From NCBI GenBank assembly GCA_035551995.1, contig DASZME010000092.1, positions 1-36,335 of the forward strand: 36,335 bases of DNA, read 5' to 3'. Below the pieces are notes generated by a model. It had not been told where the DNA came from. It saw only the letters and a list, made by a program, of their open reading frames with translations, and did not search any database. Origin of the DNA: RYN-428 sp035551995. GTDB taxonomy: Bacteria > Planctomycetota > Phycisphaerae > Tepidisphaerales > Tepidisphaeraceae. The position numbers were made by a program, and so were the translations under genes. Positions 7,051 through 14,648 of the stretch are shown here, piece by piece (the first letter of the stretch is position 1; every line of letters starts with the position of its first letter).

Positions 7051-9066
7051 ATGCGGATGTTTTTAGGGTCTCAGTTCTCTCGTCGCGCCGTCAGGATCTT
7101 GACGGCGATCGTCATTGCGTTCGTGCTCGCGCGGGGATCGCGCGCTCAAGAGGCGACAACCCGCCCGGTCACACAGCCGTCGGCGGCGCCGAGCGCGAAT
7201 CCCGTCGCCGACACGCAGCCTTCGGTGGCGCCGATCTCCAATCCCGCGCAAGCCGTTCGCAAGACTGCGCGAAATCCGGTCGCGGCCGAGTCGGGGACCA
7301 CGTCGCTGGGCGAAGTGGTCGTAACGGCCAATCGCGTCCCGACGACCGCGGCCGATCTTGGAAGCTCGGTCACCGTCATCACCGGCGAAGAAATCGCCCA
7401 AAAGCAACAGCCGTTGGTATCGGACGTCTTGCGCGGAACCCCGGGCCTTGACGTGGTTCGATCCGGCGGGCCAAACCAAATCACTTCGGTTTTCATGCGC
7501 GGCGCCAATTCGGATCACACGCTCGTGCTGATCGACGGGATCGAAGCCAATGATCCAAGTTCGCCGTCGCGCGCCTTCGATTTTTCCACCCTTACGGTGG
7601 ACGACATCGACCGGATTGAGGTGCTTCGCGGGCCGCAAAGCACGCTGTGGGGATCGAACGCGATCGGCGGCGTCATCAACGTGATCACCAAGCGCGGCCA
7701 GGGACCCTTGAGCGGATACGTTTCCGCCGAGGGAGGCTCGTTTAACACCTTCCGCGAAAGCGTCGGATTCAGCGGCAGCGAAAAAATCGCCAATTATTCG
7801 CTGAACATCACGCAGGCCAACTCTCAGGGATTCCCCGCCGCCGACGCAAAGTATGGAAACCAAACGCCCGACGGCTACGACACTCTCTCGATGGCCGGGC
7901 GATTCGGCCTGACGCTTTCCAGCCAGTTCGACATCGACGTCATCGCCAGAGTGCAGCACAATCGAGTGCGCATCGACGACGGCGGGGGACCGGGCCAAGA
8001 CGATCCGCGCCGCTGGCTCAAAAGCGATCAGGACTTCATCCGCGTTCAGCCACACCTTGTTCTTTTCGACGGCGCCCTCGTTCAGACCTATGGCTTCAAC
8101 TACACCCACTACACCCGCTCCGACACCGATCCCGCCGCCCCGACGCAAGACGACGGCGACGTGTTGAAATTTGATTTTCAAAACGATCTGCATCTATGCA
8201 AAGCCGACACGTTGACGGCGGGCGTGGATTTTTATCAGGAAGGATTTAGCGCGACGCAAACGCCGCAAAAATACGCCAACAGCCTGGGCTTGTTTATCCA
8301 GGATCAGTTCGATCTGAACGACCGCCTCTTCTTCACCGGCGGCATGCGCTACGAGGATCACAGCCTCACCGGATCGAATGTCACCTACCGTTTCACCGGC
8401 GCTTATCTCTTCCCGACGGACACGAAGATTCACGCCAGCTACGGCACGGGATTTAAGTCGCCGACGCTCTCGGACCTGTATTCGTCTTACGGCTCACGTG
8501 ATCTCAAGGCGGAAAAAAGCATGGGCTGGGACGCCGGCGTCGAGCAATCTTTTTTCAAGCGCGCGGTCGTTTTGGACGCCACGTACTTCGACAATCATTT
8601 CACGAATCTGATCGATTATGATTTCATCGCCAATCGCGAAGCGAATATCGGCGAGGCGCGCGCGCAAGGCGTCGAAATCGGCGCCGCCGTGCGCCCGTGC
8701 GATAAGGTGACGACCGGCATCAATTACACCTACACCAATACCCAGGACGAGACGACGCGGCTTTCCCTGCTTCGGCGGGCGCCGAGCAAGATCGGATCGT
8801 TTCTGAATTATCGATACAGTCGCCAGGGCAGCGTCACGTTGACCGCGAATTACGTCAGTCACAGGGCCGACATTGACCCCGTCACGTTCAACCGCACCAA
8901 CATCGGCGGCTATGTGCTGATGAATCTCGCCACGTCATACAAAATTAACGATTCGCTGGAATTCACCGCGCGGATCGATAATTTTCTAAACGCCCATTAC
9001 GAAGAAGTAGCCGGTTTTGGAACCGCCGACATTTCGTTTTACGCGGGATTAAAGCTCAGTTTTTGA
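7051..9066 (+). CDS. btuB: TonB-dependent vitamin B12 receptor, BtuB-like
   Basis: 671 residues from the ATG at 7051, with AGGG (7041-7044) 6 nt upstream and a signal peptide (MRMFLGSQFSRRAVRILTA, then a hydrophobic run to SRA-QEA). A low-complexity Thr/Ala/Pro/Ser linker (residues 30-80) precedes the TonB-box-like EVVVTA. The plug domain follows: TANRVPTTAADLGSSVTVI, DVLRGTPGLDV, FMRGANSDHTLVLIDGI, IEVLRGPQSTLWGSNAIGGVINVIT. The rest is a 22-strand barrel ending in aromatic KLSF. Its length is close to E. coli BtuB (614) plus the linker. The cobalamin riboswitch upstream makes corrinoid uptake the likely role, energised by TonB-ExbBD (not in the window). No btuFCD genes are near. Confidence 0.92.
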   Translation: MRMFLGSQFSRRAVRILTAIVIAFVLARGSRAQEATTRPVTQPSAAPSANPVADTQPSVAPISNPAQAVRKTARNPVAAESGTTSLGEVVVTANRVPTTAADLGSSVTVITGEEIAQKQQPLVSDVLRGTPGLDVVRSGGPNQITSVFMRGANSDHTLVLIDGIEANDPSSPSRAFDFSTLTVDDIDRIEVLRGPQSTLWGSNAIGGVINVITKRGQGPLSGYVSAEGGSFNTFRESVGFSGSEKIANYSLNITQANSQGFPAADAKYGNQTPDGYDTLSMAGRFGLTLSSQFDIDVIARVQHNRVRIDDGGGPGQDDPRRWLKSDQDFIRVQPHLVLFDGALVQTYGFNYTHYTRSDTDPAAPTQDDGDVLKFDFQNDLHLCKADTLTAGVDFYQEGFSATQTPQKYANSLGLFIQDQFDLNDRLFFTGGMRYEDHSLTGSNVTYRFTGAYLFPTDTKIHASYGTGFKSPTLSDLYSSYGSRDLKAEKSMGWDAGVEQSFFKRAVVLDATYFDNHFTNLIDYDFIANREANIGEARAQGVEIGAAVRPCDKVTTGINYTYTNTQDETTRLSLLRRAPSKIGSFLNYRYSRQGSVTLTANYVSHRADIDPVTFNRTNIGGYVLMNLATSYKINDSLEFTARIDNFLNAHYEEVAGFGTADISFYAGLKLSF

Positions 9067-9277
9067 GAGCACCACGGCAACAGGCGGCCAGGAAATCGAG
9101 TGTGCGCGAATTACCGGTATCAAACCGCACGTCGCCGCGGTTGGTTTTCCGCGGCGCCTTCGCGCCAACGAACGCGTAGCAAGTAAATGCAACAGTCACG
9201 CTGCGGCGGGTCCCGGCGACACCAAGCATGTAAACTATTTGCTGGGCCGGCCAATACCGGGCCGGAAAAATGCGCGC
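9067..9277. other. Downstream region of btuB with a strong hairpin
   Basis: No gene. An 8-bp perfect stem CGCCGCGG/CCGCGGCG (9133-9140 and 9149-9156) lies 67 nt after the btuB stop. It has no T-run and may be a transcript-end stabiliser. A second small stem, CCGGCC/GGCCGG, lies near 9248-9265. Confidence 0.45.
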
Positions 9278-9310
9278 AAAAAAGAGCCGCGCACGGGGGG
9301 ATGCGCGGCT
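9278..9310 (-). terminator. Third intrinsic terminator of the sRNA locus
   Basis: Perfect 9-bp stem AGCCGCGCA/TGCGCGGCT (9302-9310 with 9285-9293 on this strand), loop TCCCCCCG, then C and six T (9283-9278). Confidence 0.7.
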
Positions 9311-9366
9311 AAGGCTCTCAACTTTGGGAAGCGTCCGGAGGGGAGGCCGGACGGTTGAGAGAGTAG

Positions 9367-9426
9367 AAAAAATGTCGGGGGTTGAGGAAGGAGGGGGGGA
9401 ACCTTCCTCGGGGAATACCCCCGACA
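9367..9426 (-). terminator. Second intrinsic terminator of the sRNA locus
   Basis: 10-bp stem TGTCGGGGGT/ACCCCCGACA (9417-9426 with 9373-9382), an inner 8-bp stem GAGGAAGG/CCTTCCTC and a C-rich loop, followed by six T (9372-9367). Confidence 0.7.
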
Positions 9427-9458
9427 AAAAAAGCTCCGGCGGTGTTAACCGACGGAGC
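9426..9458 (-). terminator. First intrinsic terminator of the sRNA locus
   Basis: Stem GCTCCG/CGGAGC with inner CGGT/ACCG and a 4-nt loop (9433-9458), followed on this strand by seven T (9432-9426). The 5' part of the stem can alternatively pair with GAGCC just upstream (about 9464-9468), so an antiterminator form is possible. Confidence 0.65.
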
Positions 9459-9577
9459 CGTCATGGCTCGTTTATTCGTCACTTCATCCGACATTCATCG
9501 TCAGACTCCGTTGACCTCAATATCTGATCAGTTTCCTATTGTTAAATCCTCATCCTTAACTGTTTGGGTACGAAATT

Positions 9578-9606
9578 AATATAAACGTCGGCGGGGGAAA
9601 AATCAA
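9578..9606 (-). promoter_or_regulatory. Near-consensus leftward promoter
   Basis: On the minus strand: TTGATT (9606-9601), a spacer of exactly 17 nt, and TATATT (9583-9578). Each hexamer matches consensus at all but one or two positions. No protein-coding gene lies downstream on this strand before the btuB gene (opposite strand), which is why a non-coding transcript is proposed. The flanking 9607-9762 is AT-rich, has a small CCCCT/AGGGG hairpin at about 9688-9701, and shows no gene. Confidence 0.6.
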
Positions 9607-9762
9607 GCCTCTTTTCTTGCCTTGAACGCGAAAACTCAAAAACCTCGAAATTTCAGCCATAAACATAATAAATTCTTTTTTCAATTCCCCTAAATAGGGG
9701 AGTCGTAAAAAGGATCGGCGGGCAATCTTCGCGGGTCCGCCAACGCCTTGCGTCCCTTTCGC

Positions 9763-9768
9763 TATAAT
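9763..9768 (+). promoter_or_regulatory. -10 element (TATAAT) of mrp
   Basis: A perfect TATAAT lies 29 nt before the mrp ATG. No good -35 is seen at 16-18 nt spacing. Confidence 0.4.
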
Positions 9769-9797
9769 GCTTTACCTTTACAGCAAGGCTCTATTTC

Positions 9798-10907
9798 ATG
9801 GCACTCACCCGCGACCAAGTGATGGCGGCATTGGCGTCGATCCGCGATCCCAAGACGGGCATTGACGTCGTTAAACTCAATGCGATTAAAGAGATTCGTC
9901 TTGACGACGTTGACGTTTACTTGCGCGTCGACCCAAGTCCGCTTTCGTCGCCGCTCCGTGAAGCCGTCCATTCGGAGATAACAAAAACGCTTCAGCGCGC
10001 GGGAGCGGCGGCCGTGCATGTGGAAGTGATCGCGCCCCAGCGCGGGGCGGCCAGTCAGGCGGCGCCCCAGCGCGCGGCCACTCAGGCCGCGCCGGCGCCC
10101 CAGCGGCCGTTGCCGCAGGTCAAGCACGTCATCGCCGTCGGCGCCGGAAAGGGGGGCGTCGGCAAAAGCACCGTGGCGGTAAATCTCGCGGTCGGATTGC
10201 AGCGGGGCGGCGCCGCCGTCGGGCTCATGGACGGCGACATCTACGGACCCAGCATGCCGACCATGCTCGGCATCAAGGGCCTGGCGCCGCAAACGCATGG
10301 CGCCAAAATCGTCCCGTTCTACGTTCACGGCATCCACGCCATCACGATCGGCGCGCTGGTCGACCCCGACAAGCCGCTCATCTGGCGCGGCCCGATGGCG
10401 CATGGCGCCTTTAAGCAATTGCTGATCGACAACACCGAATGGCCGGAGTTGGATTATCTGATCGTCGATCTGCCCCCGGGCACGGGGGATGTGCCGTTGT
10501 CTTTGTGCCAGATGTTGCCGCTGGCGGGGGCGGTGGTGGTGGCCACGCCGCAGCAGGTCGCGTTGGACGACGCGGTGCGGGCGATCCGCATGTTCGAGCA
10601 ATTGGGAACGTCGATCCTGGGGCTGGTGGAAAACATGAGCTATTTCATCGCGCCCGACGGCTCGGAACATGACATCTTCGGCCGCGGCGGCGGCGAGCGG
10701 GCCGCGGCGCGGTTTGGCGTGCCGTACCTGGGAGCGCTGCCCATGTTCACCGAAGTGCGCGTCAACAGCGACGCCGGAAAACCAGGCGCCAACTTCGACG
10801 GCGACCCACGGCTTCGCGATGCACTGCTGGCGATCGTGAAGAATCTCAAAGCGGAAGTGAGCAAGGGCGCCGCGGGACCGGCGGCGGCGAAGCTGACGAT
10901 TTCCTAA
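9798..10907 (+). CDS. mrp: Mrp/ApbC family iron-sulfur carrier ATPase
   Basis: 369 residues. Residues 1-75 are a MIP18/DUF59 domain (RDQVMAALASIRDPKTGID). A repetitive linker follows (residues about 79-105; APQR and QAA units repeated three times, coded near 10034-10110). The P-loop is the deviant Walker A GKGGVGKST (residues 117-125), then MDGDIYGPSMPTMLG, DLPPGTGDVPLSL and VATPQQVALDDAVRAI, the Mrp/NBP35 signature. These proteins hold or deliver Fe-S clusters in the cytoplasm. The CxxC that many members carry after ENMSYF is absent here (ENMSYFIAPDGSEHDIFG, residues 279-296), as in some other Mrp proteins. The tandem MBL gene follows on the same strand after 127 nt. Confidence 0.93.
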   Translation: MALTRDQVMAALASIRDPKTGIDVVKLNAIKEIRLDDVDVYLRVDPSPLSSPLREAVHSEITKTLQRAGAAAVHVEVIAPQRGAASQAAPQRAATQAAPAPQRPLPQVKHVIAVGAGKGGVGKSTVAVNLAVGLQRGGAAVGLMDGDIYGPSMPTMLGIKGLAPQTHGAKIVPFYVHGIHAITIGALVDPDKPLIWRGPMAHGAFKQLLIDNTEWPELDYLIVDLPPGTGDVPLSLCQMLPLAGAVVVATPQQVALDDAVRAIRMFEQLGTSILGLVENMSYFIAPDGSEHDIFGRGGGERAAARFGVPYLGALPMFTEVRVNSDAGKPGANFDGDPRLRDALLAIVKNLKAEVSKGAAGPAAAKLTIS

Positions 10908-11034
10908 AGAGTCCGGATCACCGATCGTTCGATTGCCTTCTTGCACAGCGCGGCGGAAGCCAAAGAGCCAATGACGCGTTTGCCGTTTCCACGCGCGATG
11001 ATCGTTCGGCATGCCATCACGGAGCAAAACGACG

Positions 11035-13002
11035 ATGGATCGCAAAACAACTTTACCGTTCCTTTTGCTGCTCGCCATCGGCTTATCATGTCCTGCGACG
11101 ATCCGGGCGGCCGATCCGCAAAAGCATCTTCTCGCTGTGGCTCCCGCGGAGTTTCCCGACCTCTTCGAATGGACCGACACCTGTAACGTCTATGTCATCA
11201 GACAGGGCGACGCGGCAATCCTCATTGATCTCGGCGACGCCGACGTCCTTGACCATCTTCAGGAAATCGGCGTCAAGAAAATCGAGTGGGTTTTATTCAC
11301 GAGCCATCATCGTGAACTCTGCCAGGGGTACGGCCGTCTCAAAAGGTCGGTCGAGGGGTCGGGCGCCAAAATCGCGACAAACGAAGGGGGCCGGGCGCTT
11401 TTCGAGAATCCAGCCGCTTTCCGCAAGATCAAGCCGTCTTTGGCCGACCCATACACCGTTCACGGCGCCAGTTACGTGCGCCCTTCGATTCGGCCCATCT
11501 CGATCGATCGCGGGTTTAACAACGTCGATACCTTTACCTGGCGTGGCTACGAGATTTCCTGCGTCCGAACGCACGGCAACAGTCCGCACGCGATGTCCTA
11601 CCTGATCCGCCGAGGCCCCGCGCTCTACGCCTTCAGCGGCGACGTCATGCTCGGCGGCGCTCGAATGTACAACTGGTTCGACAGCGAATGGGATTACAGC
11701 TTCGGCGCCGGAATCTACGCGATGCAGGAGGCCGTCTCGATCCTCCGGGGCGCCGAGCCGGATGTGATGTTGCCCGCCCATGGCGCGGCGATATCCGACC
11801 CCAAGGCCGAGTTGGCGGCGTACGGCGAAAAACTGCTCAACGCCGAGACGATGATTCTCCGCACCTATCGCGTCGTGCCTTATACGCCCGGCGATCAGGA
11901 CCGCATTTCCAAACCGACCGCCGTGCCCAATGTTCGCCGGGTTTCGCCGCATCTGTTCAAATTCCGAGGCACAAACTACATTCCGAATTTCTCGATCATT
12001 ATTTCTGACAGCGGCCATGGCCTTGTCGTGGATTGCGGACGAGTCGGTTATTCGCTGCTGGATGAATCTCTCAAGCTGATGCGCGAACGTCTGGGACTCA
12101 AGTATATCGACGCCGTTTTCATCACCCACATGCACGGCGATCACTGCGACAACGCCGGCCATCTGCACGACAAGTGGGGCGCGAAAATCTGGACGCTCGA
12201 CAGTATCGTCGACAAGCTCGAGCGCCCCGAGCGATACGACTATGCCGCGTTGATCGAGTCATACGGAGAAGGCATCGATTCCGTCCACGTCGATCGCGCG
12301 TTCAAACCCGGCGAAACATTGCAATGGGAAGGTTTCACCTTCACCGTTGACCACATGCCCGGCCAAACCGATTTCGCCCTTGCCCTTCGAGGGCTCATCG
12401 ACGGCCAAAAAGTCGTCTTCACCGGCGACAACATCTTCGGCAACCCCTTTGACCCCAAACAAAACGGCCACGAAGCGGTCGTCGCCCGCAACAACGCCAT
12501 CCCGGAAGAAGGCTACGTCGTCGGCGCCGATTACCTTGGCAAGCTTCAGCCCGACCTGATTATGGGCGGCCATTCGTGGGTGATGGATCATCCAGCCGCG
12601 CTGATCGAGCGCTATCGAAAATGGTCGCACGCCCTGGTAGACGCGCTGCACGATCTCAGCGGCCCCGGCGAATATCGATACTGGTTTGATCCGTACTGGG
12701 TCAGCGCCGATCCATACCGGGTTCACGTGAAGCGCGGCGGATCGGCCGACGTGGTCATTCACGTCCGAAATTTTCGCGACGGCGAGCAGGCGCATCATCT
12801 ATTGCTTCAAGCGGTCGACGGATTGTCGATCGAGCCGCAAGCGCTCGACGGTATCGTCGCCGGACATTCCACCGGCGAATACCGCGTGCGGCTCAGCGCG
12901 AAAGCCGACGCGCCCATCGGCATTTCGATCATGGCTTTTGACGTGGCGCTTGATAGCCATCGTTACGGGCAGCTCTTCGATATGATCGTTGACGTGGAAT
13001 GA
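11035..13002 (+). CDS. Exported protein with two metallo-beta-lactamase-fold domains
   Basis: 655 residues from the ATG at 11035, preferred over the in-frame ATG at 11011 because it begins the signal peptide (MDRKTTLPFLLLLAIGLSC, ending ATIRA-ADP). GGAG lies at 11021-11024. Domain 1 (about 35-270) has the MBL order but a degenerate first motif, TSHHRELCQG (residues 89-98), with later CVRTHGNSPH, FSGDVML and LPAHGAA retained. Domain 2 (about 310-540) has a complete HMHGDH (365-370), DHMPGQTD, FTGDNIFGN and MGGHSWVMDH, so it should bind two metals and hydrolyse a substrate. Residues 550-655 form a beta-sandwich tail. Substrate unknown; periplasmic or envelope location inferred. Confidence 0.85.
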   Translation: MDRKTTLPFLLLLAIGLSCPATIRAADPQKHLLAVAPAEFPDLFEWTDTCNVYVIRQGDAAILIDLGDADVLDHLQEIGVKKIEWVLFTSHHRELCQGYGRLKRSVEGSGAKIATNEGGRALFENPAAFRKIKPSLADPYTVHGASYVRPSIRPISIDRGFNNVDTFTWRGYEISCVRTHGNSPHAMSYLIRRGPALYAFSGDVMLGGARMYNWFDSEWDYSFGAGIYAMQEAVSILRGAEPDVMLPAHGAAISDPKAELAAYGEKLLNAETMILRTYRVVPYTPGDQDRISKPTAVPNVRRVSPHLFKFRGTNYIPNFSIIISDSGHGLVVDCGRVGYSLLDESLKLMRERLGLKYIDAVFITHMHGDHCDNAGHLHDKWGAKIWTLDSIVDKLERPERYDYAALIESYGEGIDSVHVDRAFKPGETLQWEGFTFTVDHMPGQTDFALALRGLIDGQKVVFTGDNIFGNPFDPKQNGHEAVVARNNAIPEEGYVVGADYLGKLQPDLIMGGHSWVMDHPAALIERYRKWSHALVDALHDLSGPGEYRYWFDPYWVSADPYRVHVKRGGSADVVIHVRNFRDGEQAHHLLLQAVDGLSIEPQALDGIVAGHSTGEYRVRLSAKADAPIGISIMAFDVALDSHRYGQLFDMIVDVE

Positions 13003-13028
13003 AGAAGCTTCCCACAGTGCGTCCGCGG

Positions 13029-14648
13029 CTATTCGGAAAATGCTTCCTGGCCGCCGCGATCGGCGACGGGGGAAAGAAGGGCGGGGGGCGGCTGGGGATG
13101 ATCCATGAGATTATGCCAGGCGCCGGCCACCGTATAGTGGCTAAAGCCGCCGCGCGGGAGCGGGCCGGTGGCGCCGATGAGGGATGCGGTTACGCTAAAC
13201 GCCAGAAGGGCGCCGGCCATAATCCATGACGATCGGCGATGGGACCGGCGCAGCCACGCCCCCGCCCAAAAAAGCGTAAGCGGGAGGAAGACCACGAACC
13301 ATCGGGTGGCGAACATCGCGTCGCGCGTGCTGGATCGGCACAAGGCGTAAACGACAATGACGGCCAGCGCTCCGCCGAGCGTGCCACCGGCGAGCATTTT
13401 GGTGGCGGCGGGCCAATGGCGGTGCATGATGAGCGAGACGCCCAAGATCCCAAGAACGACAATGGGAAAGTGGCTGAAGACGCCGTGCTTGCCGAGGAAC
13501 GATCCAAGAATGCGCCAGGCGCCGTGGAGGAAGGCGCGCCAGCGGGTGTGGGGCTCGTCATCGTCGTCGGGCGAATTGGAACCGGCGAGCGCGGATGTAT
13601 CACCGACGGCGGAATGTCCCGGCGCGGAAACGGCACAGACCGAAGACGTCAGCGACGCGCCGCTCCACGGCATCGACTGCGGAACGCGCGGCGCCACCGC
13701 CAGTTCCGAATGAAACATCCCGGGGCGCAGATCGCCGGTGATCGGCCGAACCAACTGCGCGTGCACGACGATCGGCAGGGCCGCGCCCAGGGCGTAGGCC
13801 AGCAGGCCGGCCGTTCGCATTCCGATGGGCCATCGGAACGCGCCCACGACGAGAATGAGCGGCAACAGGAACGCGATCGCCGGCGGGTCGATCGTCGCCG
13901 CCAGCGCCGCAAAAAACCCGGCCGACGCAAGCCAGGGGGCGGCGCGCCGGGGTACGTTGTGAAAGATGACGTGAATCAGGCACGACGCCGCCGCCAGGAG
14001 CAACGTGGCGGCGGGGGCATGGGCGTTGAGCGTAGTGGCATAACTGATCAATCCGCTGCCGAGCACGACCGTCACCGCCAGCAGCGCTCGCAGGGGACGT
14101 TTGAGTTCAAACGTCTTGCTCATGCGATAGACCAGGCCGCCCGCGATCGAAACCGGAATGGTGACGCCGATCAGCGTGAGCCAGAAAATAACCGTGCTTG
14201 AATCGCGCGAGAACGACAAGCCCGCCCGGTGCATGAGCCAATACGGGCCGCTCAGGAGAAGCGCCATCATCGGCGGCTGCTTGCTGTACACATGCGACGG
14301 GAAGGGGGAAGAGACGTCGGCTTTTGAGACAATGATGTCGCGGGTATCGCGGAATTCGGTTCCTTCGATGGCTTGCGAGCCATGCTCGACGATCGCCTGA
14401 ACCGTCGCCAGCCGGGCCTGTTCATCGTCGCTGATGAGGCGGGGGTCCGGTGAGCGGAGCGGGCGGAGCAGAGGGATCGCGATGAGGAGGATGAGGATGG
14501 GCGCGGACATGGCCCATGGCCGCACATATCGACGGGAACGAAGGTGGCGCAGTAAAGCAAACAACATCGATGCGGCGCGGTTAGCGGGATTACCCTGATC
14601 GACCGAATCCACGTCTGAATCTTTAGCGGCGTGAACCGGCGCGATCAA
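13029..14648 (-). CDS. Multi-pass membrane protein, GT-C/PMT-like glycosyltransferase candidate
   Basis: 539 residues with about ten hydrophobic segments (for example SAPILILLIAIPLL near residue 50, then from 135, 165, 205 and 235 and at the C-terminus). After the first helix the loop contains SDDEQARLATVQAIVEHG, resembling the acidic loop-1 motif of GT39/GT-C lipid-phosphosugar glycosyltransferases. The later loop AVGDTSALAGSNSPDDDDEPHT is a likely exposed segment. The start is a TTG at 14648 that overlaps the upstream stop (TTGA) and has GAAGG ahead; an ATG at 14567 is the alternative (512 residues). Donor and acceptor are not predictable. It forms an operon with the amidotransferase gene and converges on the MBL gene. 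Confidence 0.65.
   Translation of the reverse strand: MIAPVHAAKDSDVDSVDQGNPANRAASMLFALLRHLRSRRYVRPWAMSAPILILLIAIPLLRPLRSPDPRLISDDEQARLATVQAIVEHGSQAIEGTEFRDTRDIIVSKADVSSPFPSHVYSKQPPMMALLLSGPYWLMHRAGLSFSRDSSTVIFWLTLIGVTIPVSIAGGLVYRMSKTFELKRPLRALLAVTVVLGSGLISYATTLNAHAPAATLLLAAASCLIHVIFHNVPRRAAPWLASAGFFAALAATIDPPAIAFLLPLILVVGAFRWPIGMRTAGLLAYALGAALPIVVHAQLVRPITGDLRPGMFHSELAVAPRVPQSMPWSGASLTSSVCAVSAPGHSAVGDTSALAGSNSPDDDDEPHTRWRAFLHGAWRILGSFLGKHGVFSHFPIVVLGILGVSLIMHRHWPAATKMLAGGTLGGALAVIVVYALCRSSTRDAMFATRWFVVFLPLTLFWAGAWLRRSHRRSSWIMAGALLAFSVTASLIGATGPLPRGGFSHYTVAGAWHNLMDHPQPPPALLSPVADRGGQEAFSE

Larger units (their letters stand above)
9278..9571 (-). ncRNA. Candidate small RNA gene with serial C-loop hairpins and terminators
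   Basis: Reading leftward from the promoter at 9578-9606, a transcript would begin near 9571 and contain no plausible ORF. About 110 nt of A/G-rich sequence is followed by four stem-loops: 9433-9458 (loop GUUA), 9373-9426, 9315-9361 and 9285-9310. The last three expose C-rich loops on this strand (UUCCCCCCCU, CCUCCCCU, UCCCCCCG). Stems one, two and four are followed by seven, six and six U, so the RNA could end near 9426 (about 145 nt), 9367 (about 205 nt) or 9278 (about 294 nt). C-rich loops are known from sRNAs that pair with Shine-Dalgarno sites. I recognise no known RNA family; expression and function are inference. Confidence 0.6.

Noticed and set aside
7063..8193. 376-codon open frame on the minus strand opposite btuB
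   Set aside because: It lies antisense to the TonB plug domain and has no recognisable protein pattern.
9056..9427. 123-codon open frame on the minus strand in the btuB-mrp gap
   Set aside because: It starts inside the terminator stem, contains the stem-loops of the candidate RNA, and shows no protein pattern.
13239..14201. 320-codon open frame on the plus strand opposite the GT-C-like gene
   Set aside because: Composition is extremely Arg/Gly-rich, no family motif is visible, and it mirrors the real gene on the other strand. It is a shadow of high-GC coding.
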